IMG/VR virus record: IMGVR_UViG_3300020469_000072
Location: 1-49,572 of that record
Strand: one strand, 5' to 3'
Source of the DNA: a virus
DNA: 49,572 nucleotides
A program made the translations under genes and the position numbers. The first letter of the stretch is position 1. The number at the start of each line of letters is the position of its first letter. The notes beneath the pieces are model-generated. The model was not told where the DNA came from, did not search any database, and saw only the letters and a program-made list of their open reading frames with translations. Shown one piece after another: positions 9,610 through 19,100 of the stretch.

Positions 9610-11205
9610 ATGACAGCCACAGCATCTTATAACAATGCCACTAAGGTTATAACAGTGGAGTCCAACGGACTCCCTGCACCTGTATCCTTTGGCACGTTCC
9701 CAAATGATAATAACCCAAATACTGTAACTGAACAGGACTTCGATCATGACTTCTTATACCGTGGAGGAACATTTGGAATTGCTCGCACATTTGATAATAA
9801 TGGATATACACATGACGGATACATTAGAAGAATTACTATTTCAGTAAACGATCTTACATTGTTTACTAATAATCAAATATCTACTGAAGATAATATATTT
9901 GTCCATTTTAGTGATGGGTTAAAGCAAAAATTCATTTATAGAGGTACAATATTTACTTCTATTGCTGGTGAGTGTTGGTTATCGTCAGATGATCAATTAG
10001 ATTTTATTGTAGATACACAGGCAACTACTCCTGTTAGTGGCACATATGAATATTATGATCAAAGAAATGGAAGAACTGAGACACCTTTAGGTGCTATAGG
10101 AATTTCAGGTAATGGAGTAACTATTTTTAATCCTTCTGCTGGTGCTGGACTTAATCCACCATCAGGGTTTAGTTGGGTTGCTGCTGGAGATCTACCTTTT
10201 GTTAGTTCTGGGGAAGATTCTTGTGGTGGACACCCAGAACAAACAGGTCAATATCATTACCATGACCCACATTTCCTAGATTGTTGGAAAGCAAACTCTG
10301 CAATGGCGGGTTACAACGATTATTATGGGTCAACTCAGTTTAATGGAGACAATATTCGTCACCCTGATGGTCATTCTAAGATGATCGGTATATCATTTGA
10401 TGGATTTCCTATCTATGGACCTTATGGATATGATGTTGCATTCAATAATTTGAGTGGCGTTAGAACAATGAGGACTTCATACGGTGTCAAAGACACTGAG
10501 GCAGCTGGTAGACCTGATTATGGGTCTACTACAGACAATCCTCCTGCTGGAACTCTCATGGAGGACTATGAATATGTTGAAGGAACTGGTGATCTAGACA
10601 GTCATAATGGTAGATTTGCAATTACACCTGAATATCAGAATGGTACCTATGCTTATTTTCTTACTGTTGATGAAAATAATGTAGATAATACTAAATTCCC
10701 ATATATTATGGGATTTACAACTAGAGAAGTTATTGACACAACCTTCACTGTCTCACCTGTCCAACAAGGTGGAGGCGGTGGCGGTGATCAAGGTGGCGGT
10801 GGTGTAGTTCCAACATTGTCATTCGCCAACCAACCGCAAAACGTAACTGTAAATGCCAATCAAACTGCAACATTTACAGTCACAAGTTTAATAACACCCG
10901 AAGACGGACCAGTTACTTATCAATGGTATAGGTCTACAGACGGTGGATTTGCATTTGCTGCTCTTACTGGAGCAACAACAGACACATATGCAGTCACTGC
11001 ACTGTCATATATGACTGGATATCGTTATCGTTGTAGAATTACTGGTCCTGTAGGTGCTGCAACTCAAGCATCCAACTCACCATTAGATTCTAATCAAGTA
11101 TTATTAACTGTAACTGGTGGAGGTGGCAGTGGTAGCACCGATAATCGATTCGATAGCACCAGTAGCACATTAGATTCTACCTCACAAACCTTCGATGGTA
11201 CCTAA
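9610..11205 (+). CDS. YHYH-domain structural protein with C-terminal Ig-like domain
   Basis: This is a 531-residue protein. The middle carries the YHYH signature: G-H-P-E-Q-T-G-Q then Y-H-Y-H at residues 215-218, followed by S-F-D-G-F-P-I-Y-G-P-Y-G, which is typical of the YHYH family (Pfam PF14240), whose biochemical role is unknown. A Gly-rich linker near residue 395 leads to an Ig-like domain (about 400-500: N-Q-P-Q-N-V-T-V, Y-Q-W-Y, Y-R-C-R-I-T) resembling the Ig-like end of the upstream giant protein. The tail is Ser/Thr/Asp rich. The ATG at 9610 has AAGGAT just upstream and follows the previous stop by 8 nt. It is probably a tail or baseplate decoration protein. The His-rich motif could bind metal, but that is inference. 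Confidence 0.8.
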   Translation: MTATASYNNATKVITVESNGLPAPVSFGTFPNDNNPNTVTEQDFDHDFLYRGGTFGIARTFDNNGYTHDGYIRRITISVNDLTLFTNNQISTEDNIFVHFSDGLKQKFIYRGTIFTSIAGECWLSSDDQLDFIVDTQATTPVSGTYEYYDQRNGRTETPLGAIGISGNGVTIFNPSAGAGLNPPSGFSWVAAGDLPFVSSGEDSCGGHPEQTGQYHYHDPHFLDCWKANSAMAGYNDYYGSTQFNGDNIRHPDGHSKMIGISFDGFPIYGPYGYDVAFNNLSGVRTMRTSYGVKDTEAAGRPDYGSTTDNPPAGTLMEDYEYVEGTGDLDSHNGRFAITPEYQNGTYAYFLTVDENNVDNTKFPYIMGFTTREVIDTTFTVSPVQQGGGGGGDQGGGGVVPTLSFANQPQNVTVNANQTATFTVTSLITPEDGPVTYQWYRSTDGGFAFAALTGATTDTYAVTALSYMTGYRYRCRITGPVGAATQASNSPLDSNQVLLTVTGGGGSGSTDNRFDSTSSTLDSTSQTFDGT

Positions 11206-11209
11206 ATAA
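11202..11209 (+). promoter_or_regulatory. Late-promoter-like box CTAAATAA
   Basis: CTAAATAA resembles the T4 late -10 element TATAAATA recognised by the gp55 sigma factor. It overlaps the stop codon of the YHYH gene and lies 19 nt before the next ATG, leaving room for a short leader. Confidence 0.4.
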
Positions 11210-11228
11210 CCCTGTAAAGACTTCAATC

Positions 11229-12710
11229 ATGGCAAAGCAAACCCTAGCAATTGGATCGTCAGCTAATGACGGGACTGGTGACAGTCTGAGAGATGGTGCT
11301 ATAAAATTAAATAGCGTCATTGATGAGTTGTATACCAATCTCGGCAACGATACCAATTTACAAGTAAATATAGGAACTCCTAGTTCAGGACAACTTCTAA
11401 AATGGAATGGAGCTCAGTTCGCTGAGGGTAATTTTGATAGTTTTACTGGTGATGTAGATGTTAATGGACATAAAATTGTATCAGCAGCAAATGGTGACAT
11501 AACTGTCCAACCAAATGGCAGTGGAGATATTAAACTCTGGGCTGGTGGCACAGGATCTGCTCTAACATACATCGATGGTGCTGATGGTAAGTTAAAGTAT
11601 ACTAATTCTTTTGCTACTACTGGAGATTTACCAGACAATGCCACCCATGATGGTATGTTTGCTCTTGTAGTTGCTGATAATACAGCAAGAGTTGCAACCA
11701 GTGGTGGTTGGAAGAAGATTATAGGTGAAGATCATAGTCTTGGTGATCTTGGTGATGTAGATATGACTGTTGGAGGTGGACCTTCCGACGGACAAGTCAT
11801 TAAATGGAATGATTCCAATAGTAAATGGGAACCTGCTAATGATGACTCATCAGGTGGAGGTGGTGGAGGCACTACTCAAAACTTATTTGAAACTATTAAT
11901 GGTGACACTGGTACCACAACAGCATCTGCTGCTACAGACACATTAATATTTGCTGGTGGCACTAATATTGCTACTGCTATAACAGGAGATACAGTCACAA
12001 TTAATATGACTGGTACTCTTGGAGAGGTTAATCAAAATGCTTACGGAATTATAGGAAGTGACTCAGGAAACAAAACCGCAGATAGTGCATCTACTACTAT
12101 TAACGTCATTGGTGGGACTGGTATTAGTACTGCTATCAGTGGAAGTGATCTCACAGTTACAAATGACTCTCCTAACGTAACTCAAGTTGTCTATAGGACA
12201 ATCACAGGAGACTCAGGATCAACTACTGCTGCACTATCAACATCAACATTAAGTATTGCTGGTGGTACTGGTGTTACTACTAGTGCTACTTCAAATACAT
12301 TGACAGTCAATGCATCAATGTATACAGCATCATCACCTGAACAAAATGACAATATTATATACAATGGCACTTCATGGGATGCTGTAGAATCTCCTACAAT
12401 AGGATTTGAGATTGTTTCTAATGGATCATCAGCATATAGATTTACTGGTGGTGGAGTTGGTACAACAACAGATAATCCTACAATATATGTCTATAGAGGT
12501 TTCACCTATAGGTTTAATAACATAACTGGAGCAGCGCACCCATTTGCTCTTAGACAAACATCAGGTGGTAGCTCAGTAACTGCTGGTGTTAGTGGTAGTG
12601 AAAATGGTGTCCAATATTGGACAATCCCGATGAATTTAGCTGTTGGAACAACTTATGTGTATCAGTGCACATTACATGCAGCAATGGTTGGAAACTTAAC
12701 GGTAGTCTAG
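11229..12710 (+). CDS. Fibre-like protein with C-terminal cupredoxin-like domain
   Basis: This is a 493-residue protein. The N-terminus (I-G-S-S-A-N-D-G-T-G-D-S-L-R ... K-L-N-S-V-I-D-E-L-Y) is a motif common at the start of phage fibre proteins. The middle (about 45-385) is Gly/Thr/Asn-rich beta repeat, including three related T-x-x-I-x-G-G-T-x-I/V-x-T-A segments. The last ~100 residues look like a cupredoxin: V-Y-R-G-F-T-Y-R-F, then H437-P-F, then Y-Q-C480-T-L-H483-A-A-M486-V-G-N-L-T-V. His, Cys, His and Met match the four ligands of a type-1 copper centre, and C-x2-H-x2-M has the spacing of amicyanin. The protein lacks a signal peptide, so an electron carrier of the cell envelope is unlikely. 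A virion domain that binds copper or uses only the fold is more likely. Fold assignment is by motif only. Confidence 0.75.
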   Translation: MAKQTLAIGSSANDGTGDSLRDGAIKLNSVIDELYTNLGNDTNLQVNIGTPSSGQLLKWNGAQFAEGNFDSFTGDVDVNGHKIVSAANGDITVQPNGSGDIKLWAGGTGSALTYIDGADGKLKYTNSFATTGDLPDNATHDGMFALVVADNTARVATSGGWKKIIGEDHSLGDLGDVDMTVGGGPSDGQVIKWNDSNSKWEPANDDSSGGGGGGTTQNLFETINGDTGTTTASAATDTLIFAGGTNIATAITGDTVTINMTGTLGEVNQNAYGIIGSDSGNKTADSASTTINVIGGTGISTAISGSDLTVTNDSPNVTQVVYRTITGDSGSTTAALSTSTLSIAGGTGVTTSATSNTLTVNASMYTASSPEQNDNIIYNGTSWDAVESPTIGFEIVSNGSSAYRFTGGGVGTTTDNPTIYVYRGFTYRFNNITGAAHPFALRQTSGGSSVTAGVSGSENGVQYWTIPMNLAVGTTYVYQCTLHAAMVGNLTVV

Positions 12711-12711
12711 T

Positions 12712-14589
12712 ATGACAAGAACAGTCCCTGGTAGTGGTGCAGAAATCTTCCCTATATTTAATAGTATATTTGGGGTAAGGGATGTCTATGTCGTTAATAG
12801 TGGAAGTGGTTATTCTGCTGCTGATCCCCCAAGACTTCGTATAGGAAATTGCGGTACTCCAATTAGAGATGCTGTTCTTAGAGCAGTTATTGAAGGAGAT
12901 AGTGGTGAGATTACTGCTGTAGAAGTTATAGATCCTGGTGAAGGATATGATCCGTTACGTCTTAAAATAGAAGATGCTAATGGTGATGGTGCTGCTACTG
13001 GTAATGTATTTCTTAAACCTGATGGATCCCTAGATTTTGTACAAGTTACTGTACCTGGTGATGGTTACTTTGATGCAGCTGCTCAAATTGTTGGGGGTGG
13101 TGGAAGTGGATCAGAATTAGTACCTATAACAGGTCTTGTTACGGGTCTTTCTATTGAACAGCAAGGTAGAAATTACACAGAAGAAGATGTTAATATTATT
13201 ATCTCTGGGGGAGGTGGTGCTGGTGCTACTGGTGTTGCTAATGTAAACCAATTTGGTGAAGTTTCTTCTATAACCTTAACAAATCAAGGTGAATTCTTTG
13301 AGGAGCCTCCACTAATACAGATTATTAAAGGTGGTGGATCTGGTGCTTCTGCTGAGGCATTTATAGATCTTGGTCAAATTACTAATATAGATTTATTGAC
13401 AGGTGGAGGTGGATATACTACTCCCCCAGAGATTATCTTTACTAGAGATACTAACCTAATTAGAGAAGCTAGAAATAGGCAATCTTTAAATTCTAATGTA
13501 TATAATTTAACTGGATTAACAACTAATATAACTTCTTCTGGTGGTACAATATATGTTGAAACTACCGATCCATATGCTGGTTCAGGTAAGATACTACTTG
13601 GTAGAGAAATAATCAGATATACTGGTAAGACTGCTAGATCTGCTGGTGATGATTTTGATTCATTCACTGGTTGTGATAGAGGAGTTAATTTCCGATTTGA
13701 TCAGAAAGTTATCTTAGATAATCTGCAAGATGATCCTAATACTGGTCTAACAAACTATGATTTTCAAGTAACTGATAAGGTTAGAAGAGTCCTTGAATCC
13801 TCCAATAACCGAGTTGCTATCGTATATGATTGGGATAGAGTAAATAGAGCACTCTACTTAACCTTTGAGGTTGATGAATTAGCATTCATTGATGGTGGTA
13901 GGTCTAACGAAAAATCTAAGATCATTGCATTTGTAGCTGGTACTGCTGGTGCTTCTGGCACGGGTGTTGAGCCTCACGTATTATTAGAAGCACTTGGTCA
14001 AAATATTGTTACTTTTGTTGATGGTTTAGGTGTTATTCTTGATAGAGCATTCGAGGATGATGATGAATTAGATGGTGTGGGTGATGGAATTATTGATCTT
14101 GTTAATACTGGCACAGAGTTTGAAAATCAAATTAACTTAGATGGTGGTATTGCATCGTCTAAATATGGTATAGAGGAAACATTGGGTGGACAAAATACTA
14201 CTCTATTCCAAATTGGTACTCAGATATATGATGGTAATAATACACCTTTAGTAGCAACTGTGCAATCTGCTGGTGCTTTAGGTGATGGAGATTCCCATTC
14301 TGCAACTGCAACCATCATAGTTGAATATACCAATGCTGCTGTATTTACGGCAACTGAGATAGTCACTGGACAAACTTCTGGACTTAGTGCTACTAACACT
14401 TCTGTAATGTTAGGACCAACAATTGGCACTAACGAGAATCTATACACTTTATTAGTGAAAGACGTTGTTATTAATGACCCCACATACTATTGGACAGTGG
14501 GTGAGACACTACAAGGAAACACCTCTGGTGCTCAAGCCAAGATATTCTCAGTTGAATATACAACGGCTGTCAGAAATGAAGATGAATAA
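12712..14589 (+). CDS. Gly-rich GSGY-repeat virion structural protein
   Basis: This is a 625-residue protein. Residues 20-245 contain repeats of the form V-x-N-x-G-S-G-Y-x-x-P-P-x-I-x-I followed by G-G-G-G-S-G-A-x-A-x-A, a short beta-repeat also present in gp8 downstream and near the end of the giant protein upstream. Around residues 280-330 is an 'RG module' (K-I-L-L-G-R-E-I-I-R-Y-T-G ... D-R-G-V-N). The C-terminal third has two 'TSGA modules' (G-Q-T-S-G-L-S-A, G-N-T-S-G-A-Q-A-K-I). The ATG follows the previous stop with one base between, so the two genes are probably translationally coupled. It is probably a baseplate or fibre-attachment protein; no enzymatic motif was seen. Confidence 0.75.
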   Translation: MTRTVPGSGAEIFPIFNSIFGVRDVYVVNSGSGYSAADPPRLRIGNCGTPIRDAVLRAVIEGDSGEITAVEVIDPGEGYDPLRLKIEDANGDGAATGNVFLKPDGSLDFVQVTVPGDGYFDAAAQIVGGGGSGSELVPITGLVTGLSIEQQGRNYTEEDVNIIISGGGGAGATGVANVNQFGEVSSITLTNQGEFFEEPPLIQIIKGGGSGASAEAFIDLGQITNIDLLTGGGGYTTPPEIIFTRDTNLIREARNRQSLNSNVYNLTGLTTNITSSGGTIYVETTDPYAGSGKILLGREIIRYTGKTARSAGDDFDSFTGCDRGVNFRFDQKVILDNLQDDPNTGLTNYDFQVTDKVRRVLESSNNRVAIVYDWDRVNRALYLTFEVDELAFIDGGRSNEKSKIIAFVAGTAGASGTGVEPHVLLEALGQNIVTFVDGLGVILDRAFEDDDELDGVGDGIIDLVNTGTEFENQINLDGGIASSKYGIEETLGGQNTTLFQIGTQIYDGNNTPLVATVQSAGALGDGDSHSATATIIVEYTNAAVFTATEIVTGQTSGLSATNTSVMLGPTIGTNENLYTLLVKDVVINDPTYYWTVGETLQGNTSGAQAKIFSVEYTTAVRNEDE

Positions 14590-14594
14590 CCCAC

Positions 14595-14601
14595 ATAAAT
14601 A
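14595..14601 (+). promoter_or_regulatory. Late-promoter box ATAAATA
   Basis: CATAAATAA matches the T4 late -10 element TATAAATA at all but the first base and lies 21 nt before the gp8 start. A transcript starting just downstream would carry a short leader. Confidence 0.55.
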
Positions 14602-14622
14602 AAACTAGGCAATCCGTAGACA

Positions 14623-16158
14623 ATGGCGTTACTTACCGACCAATTTAGAATCTTTACTGCCGAAAGGTTTAGAAAGTCACTTGAAGGACCAGATCCTACA
14701 CAGTCTGACCTGTTGGCAGGTAGTGCTAGGGATCGTCTTTATGTGTTCATAGGCAGACCACAACCGTGGGATAATGAGAATGCAGCCCCAGACCCAGTAG
14801 ATTCATTCCAAGAATTCTCGGATGATTATGCTGATATGATCTCCCTGAAAAGGGTATTGGCAAATGACACTATTCAGGTAGTTAGAAGAACTGACTGGAT
14901 ACCACCCGAACAGACCACTGGTGGTTTGGGTTATGTTTATGATATGTATCGTCATGATTACTCCTCGACTAAAACTGCATCATCGGGTGCGACTAAACTT
15001 TACGACTCTGATTTCTACGTTGTTAACTCGTCGTATCAGACTTATAAATGCATTTACAACGGGACATCTCCTGCTGATCCTAACGGTAAACCTTCTACTG
15101 TTGAACCTACAGGAACGTCCACTTCAGTTATCACAACTGCTGATGGCTACCGTTGGAAGTATATGTACACGATCCCTGTTGGTCAAGTCTTAAAATTCTT
15201 CTCCAACGAGTACATGCCTGTGCTTGAAGATACTGCTGTTGTAGCAGACGCTATTGGTGGAGAGATTGACACTATTATTATTGGATCATCTGGTAGTGGT
15301 TATAACAATGGTACCTATGAAAACTGTCCTATTAAAGGTGACGGTGTAGGTGGTAGGGTTTCATTAGTTGTAGACGGTGGTCGTATTGCTTCTGCTACTG
15401 TTACATCTGGTGGATCTGGATATACCTTCGGTAAAGTTATCATCGATGAGGTTAATGGTATTGGTGCTGGAACAGGTACTGGTGGTAATGTTGAGGTTGT
15501 TATTCCTCCTACACTAGGACATGGTGCTTCTCCTGCTACCGAATTGGGTGGATTCCGTGTGATGATCAACACTAAATTCACTTATGCTGAAGGATCAGGT
15601 GACTTCCCAACTGATAACGACTACCGTCGTATCGGTCTAGTTATCAACCCTAACAAGTATGGCACACAGGAATTAACATCAGACCTGACATTAAGTGCTA
15701 CTAAAGCTGCAATCTTTGCACCTACGTTTACTGGAAACTTCCAAACTGATGAGATTATAACACAATCTCGTACTGTTGGTGGACAGCAAGTAACTGCAAG
15801 AGGACGTGTTATATCATGGAACAATACCACTAAGGTGCTTAAATATTATCAGAATAGAGTTGACGGTATCTTCCCAGAATTTACTGGTAACCTAATCGAG
15901 TTTGAAGGCGGTAACCCAATCGTGGGTTCTACTTCAGGTGCATCTGCTGACCCAGATATCAACTTCCCAATTGTTTCAGGATCCTCAACAAGGGTTATAA
16001 ACAATGCGGAATACGATCTAGGTATGGCATTCACCAATGGTTATGCTAAAGCAGAAGTTGATCCTAACTCTGGTGACGTTATCTACATAGATAATAGAGG
16101 AGCAATCACCCGTGCTGGTGACCAGATAGAAGATATCAAAATCGTAATCGAGTTCTAA
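14623..16158 (+). CDS. 8: Baseplate wedge subunit gp8-like
   Basis: This is a 511-residue protein related to T4 gp8 (about 334 residues), a baseplate wedge component. Family hallmarks are F-I-G-R-P-Q-P-W-D-N-E near residue 43, P-D-P-V-D-S, the V-V-R-R-T-D-W segment near residue 90 and Y-R-W-K-Y-M-Y-T-I-P near residue 176. The excess length is inserted beta-repeat: a GSGY segment (about residues 205-300) and a TSGA module (about 370-445), both shared with other structural proteins in this window. The C-terminus (R-A-G-D-Q-I-E-D-I-K-I-V-I-E-F) matches the end of gp8 in style. It starts a baseplate block with the DUF4815 gene, whose ATG is 4 nt after this stop. Confidence 0.85.
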   Translation: MALLTDQFRIFTAERFRKSLEGPDPTQSDLLAGSARDRLYVFIGRPQPWDNENAAPDPVDSFQEFSDDYADMISLKRVLANDTIQVVRRTDWIPPEQTTGGLGYVYDMYRHDYSSTKTASSGATKLYDSDFYVVNSSYQTYKCIYNGTSPADPNGKPSTVEPTGTSTSVITTADGYRWKYMYTIPVGQVLKFFSNEYMPVLEDTAVVADAIGGEIDTIIIGSSGSGYNNGTYENCPIKGDGVGGRVSLVVDGGRIASATVTSGGSGYTFGKVIIDEVNGIGAGTGTGGNVEVVIPPTLGHGASPATELGGFRVMINTKFTYAEGSGDFPTDNDYRRIGLVINPNKYGTQELTSDLTLSATKAAIFAPTFTGNFQTDEIITQSRTVGGQQVTARGRVISWNNTTKVLKYYQNRVDGIFPEFTGNLIEFEGGNPIVGSTSGASADPDINFPIVSGSSTRVINNAEYDLGMAFTNGYAKAEVDPNSGDVIYIDNRGAITRAGDQIEDIKIVIEF

Positions 16159-16162
16159 TTCA

Positions 16163-19100
16163 ATGCCACAGAATACCAATCTAAATATTAGTCCTTATTT
16201 TGACGATTTCGATAAGGATAAAAACTTTTACAGAGTCTTATTCCGACCAGGATATCCGATTCAGGCAAGAGAGCTCACGACTATGCAGTCGATTCTCCAG
16301 AATCAAATGGAGTCGATTGGTCAGCACTTCTTTAAAGAAGGCACAATGGTCATACCAGGTCAGGTAGGTTATGACCTGCAAGTGCAAGCAGTTGTTTTAC
16401 AACAGTCTTTCTTAGGAGTAGACCTAGAGACATACCGTACCCAAATAAACGGTCAAATTATTGAGGGTATTACAACAGGTATTAAGGCAAAAGTATTATA
16501 TTCAATCCCTTCTACAGAGAGTAGTAAGGGATATGTTACATTGTACGTTAAGTATGTTGAGTCAGGTGACACTGTATCTTCCTCAACTACCCAAACATTT
16601 CAACCCAACGAGCAGTTATTGGCCGAAAATGAGATAACTTTCGGTACTACTTTAATTGAGGTTGGATCTCCATTCGCTCAGTTACTACCAGTAGATTCAA
16701 CTGCTGTAGCATCAACTGCATATATTAATGCAGGTGTATACTTTATTAGAGGACACTTCGTAGATGTACCAAGCTCATATCTTATCCTGGATCAATACAG
16801 TAACAACCCTTCATACAGAGTTGGACTTGAAGTCAGCGAGTCAATCGTTACGCCAGAAGATGATCCATCACTTAATGATAATGCAGCTGGGACATCAAAC
16901 TATTCTGCTCCAGGTGGTCATAGGTTTAGAATTAAGACTACGCTTACTAAGAAGCCAATCAACGATGAGACCGATAAGAACTTCATTGAATTACTGCGTA
17001 TTAACAACTCAAAGGTTGAGCAATTTGTTACTCACACAGCATATTCAGAGTTGGAAAGGTCAATGGCAAGACGGACTTTTGAAGAGTCTGGAGACTATGT
17101 AATTGATACCTTTGCAATTAAAGCAAGAGAAACACTTGATGATGGTTTTAATAATGGTGTGTATACGGTTGGAGACACAACACAATCTAAGAATACTGCA
17201 TCAGATGATTTAGTAACATTTGAAATATCACCAGGTAGAGCATACGTTAAAGGATATAGGACTGAGTTTCTAACACCACAATACGTTGATGCTCCCAAAC
17301 CAAGAGATTTTGATTCAGTACAAAACGCTATCTTAGCATTCCGTCTAGGACAGATGTTTAAAGTTTATGATGTATATGGATGGCCCGAGCTAACTGGAGA
17401 AGGTGTAGCTGCTGCATACCAAGTACTTGAATTGTATGATGAGTGGACTGCTAATACTACTAATACTGTAACTGGTAGAAAGATTGGTAGAGCACGTTGT
17501 GTGCAGTTACAAGAGTCTAGTATAACTGGTGTTTGGGAACTATGGATAATGGATCCCACCATGTTTACTGGTTTCAACTTTGCTGCTGGTAACAATGCAG
17601 TTGCTATTGGTGACGTGTTGAAAGGACGTACGTCTGGTGCTAAAGGATACGTTGGTGATGCTGGATCAGGTACACACTGTTGGTTAGAGCAAGTATCAGG
17701 TGCTTTCTTAAATGGCGAGGTTATCGAGCGTGATGGCCGAGTTGTTGGTACACTAGAAGCAGCACATACATTTAACCTTACAGATACTAGAAGTGTATTA
17801 GGTAGAGCAGACTCTGCTGGTTCTGGTACTGTAGTATTTGGTTGCAACTTACAACTTAATGATGTAAGAATCATTGAAGGCACAACTATTACCATTGATA
17901 GTGCAGGTAATGGAAGATTAGAAGGATTCAGATCTAAGTTTTCAAATGACCTACGACCAGGTGATGTAGTTACATCTACTAATACATCTGAAGAAGGTGA
18001 GAATACTCTTAGAGTTCAAAGAGTAGACGTTGCTGGTGGTATTAATGTAACATCTACTAATGCTGCTACAGGTCAGTCAGGATTTATATTTGATTATCTT
18101 AATCAGTATGCTTTACTAGAAACAGGACTTAAGAAAGGTAGTGGTAATAGTGACGGTGAGGTAACTGCATTAGCAAGAATGCGTCCTTTCTTATTCCAAA
18201 AAGATTATCAGAATGGTGAGTTATCTATTGACACACCTAGGACATCGATGAAGTCAATTGCTGACGAATCATTCTTTGTATACAGGACATTTAATAATAA
18301 AACTGTAGTGTCTGGTGGTGTTACAATATCTCTACCAGAATCTGAGCAGTTTGCAACACTAGATGATGAAAACTATATCCTAACTATCATGGCAGAGTCA
18401 GGATCTGTATGGTCAGTTGGTGGTAACCTTAATATAGATGCTCTTAATGAAGCAGGTACCCTAACAGTTACCTTTGGTGCTGACAGACAATCAATTACTA
18501 TTGATGGTTTAGCAAACGTCAATACTATTAAATTGACAGCATTGATATCTAAAAATATTGTATCGAAGAAGATTAAGACTGCTGCTAAGATGAGATGTCT
18601 TAACGTCCTTCGTACAAGAATTAACAACGACCAACCAAAATACGGTTTATCATATGGTAACCTATACGGCACACGTATTGAAGATGAAGAAATATCATTT
18701 GCATTAAACGATGTATATAATCTACATGCTGTATATGAATCAGATAATGATGCAGATGCGTCTGCACCATATGTTGTACTAACAGAATCAACCTTCTTTG
18801 ACAACGGATCTGTTGTAATTGGTAAGACTTCTGGAGCACGTGGTAGAGTTATTCAATTCATTAACTCCACATTAAGATTATACTTTGTGCAGTTAAATGA
18901 GATTCCATTTGCTGCTGGTGAGACTATAACAGGCCAGGATGATGATGGTAACGTATTAACTGCTATCATTGACGATGCTGATGGATCAGTTGTTAAGGGT
19001 AGTAAGGTAGTTACCTCCCAATATACATTAGAACATGGTCAGAAACCACACTTCTATGATGTATCTAAAATTACAAGATATCCTCAGTATACACCTCCAA

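Noticed and set aside
17365-17895. Open frame of 176 codons on the minus strand
   Set aside because: It lies wholly inside the DUF4815 gene on the other strand, lacks a plausible ribosome binding site and has no family-like features. Long antisense frames are expected opposite these AT-rich, repeat-biased genes.
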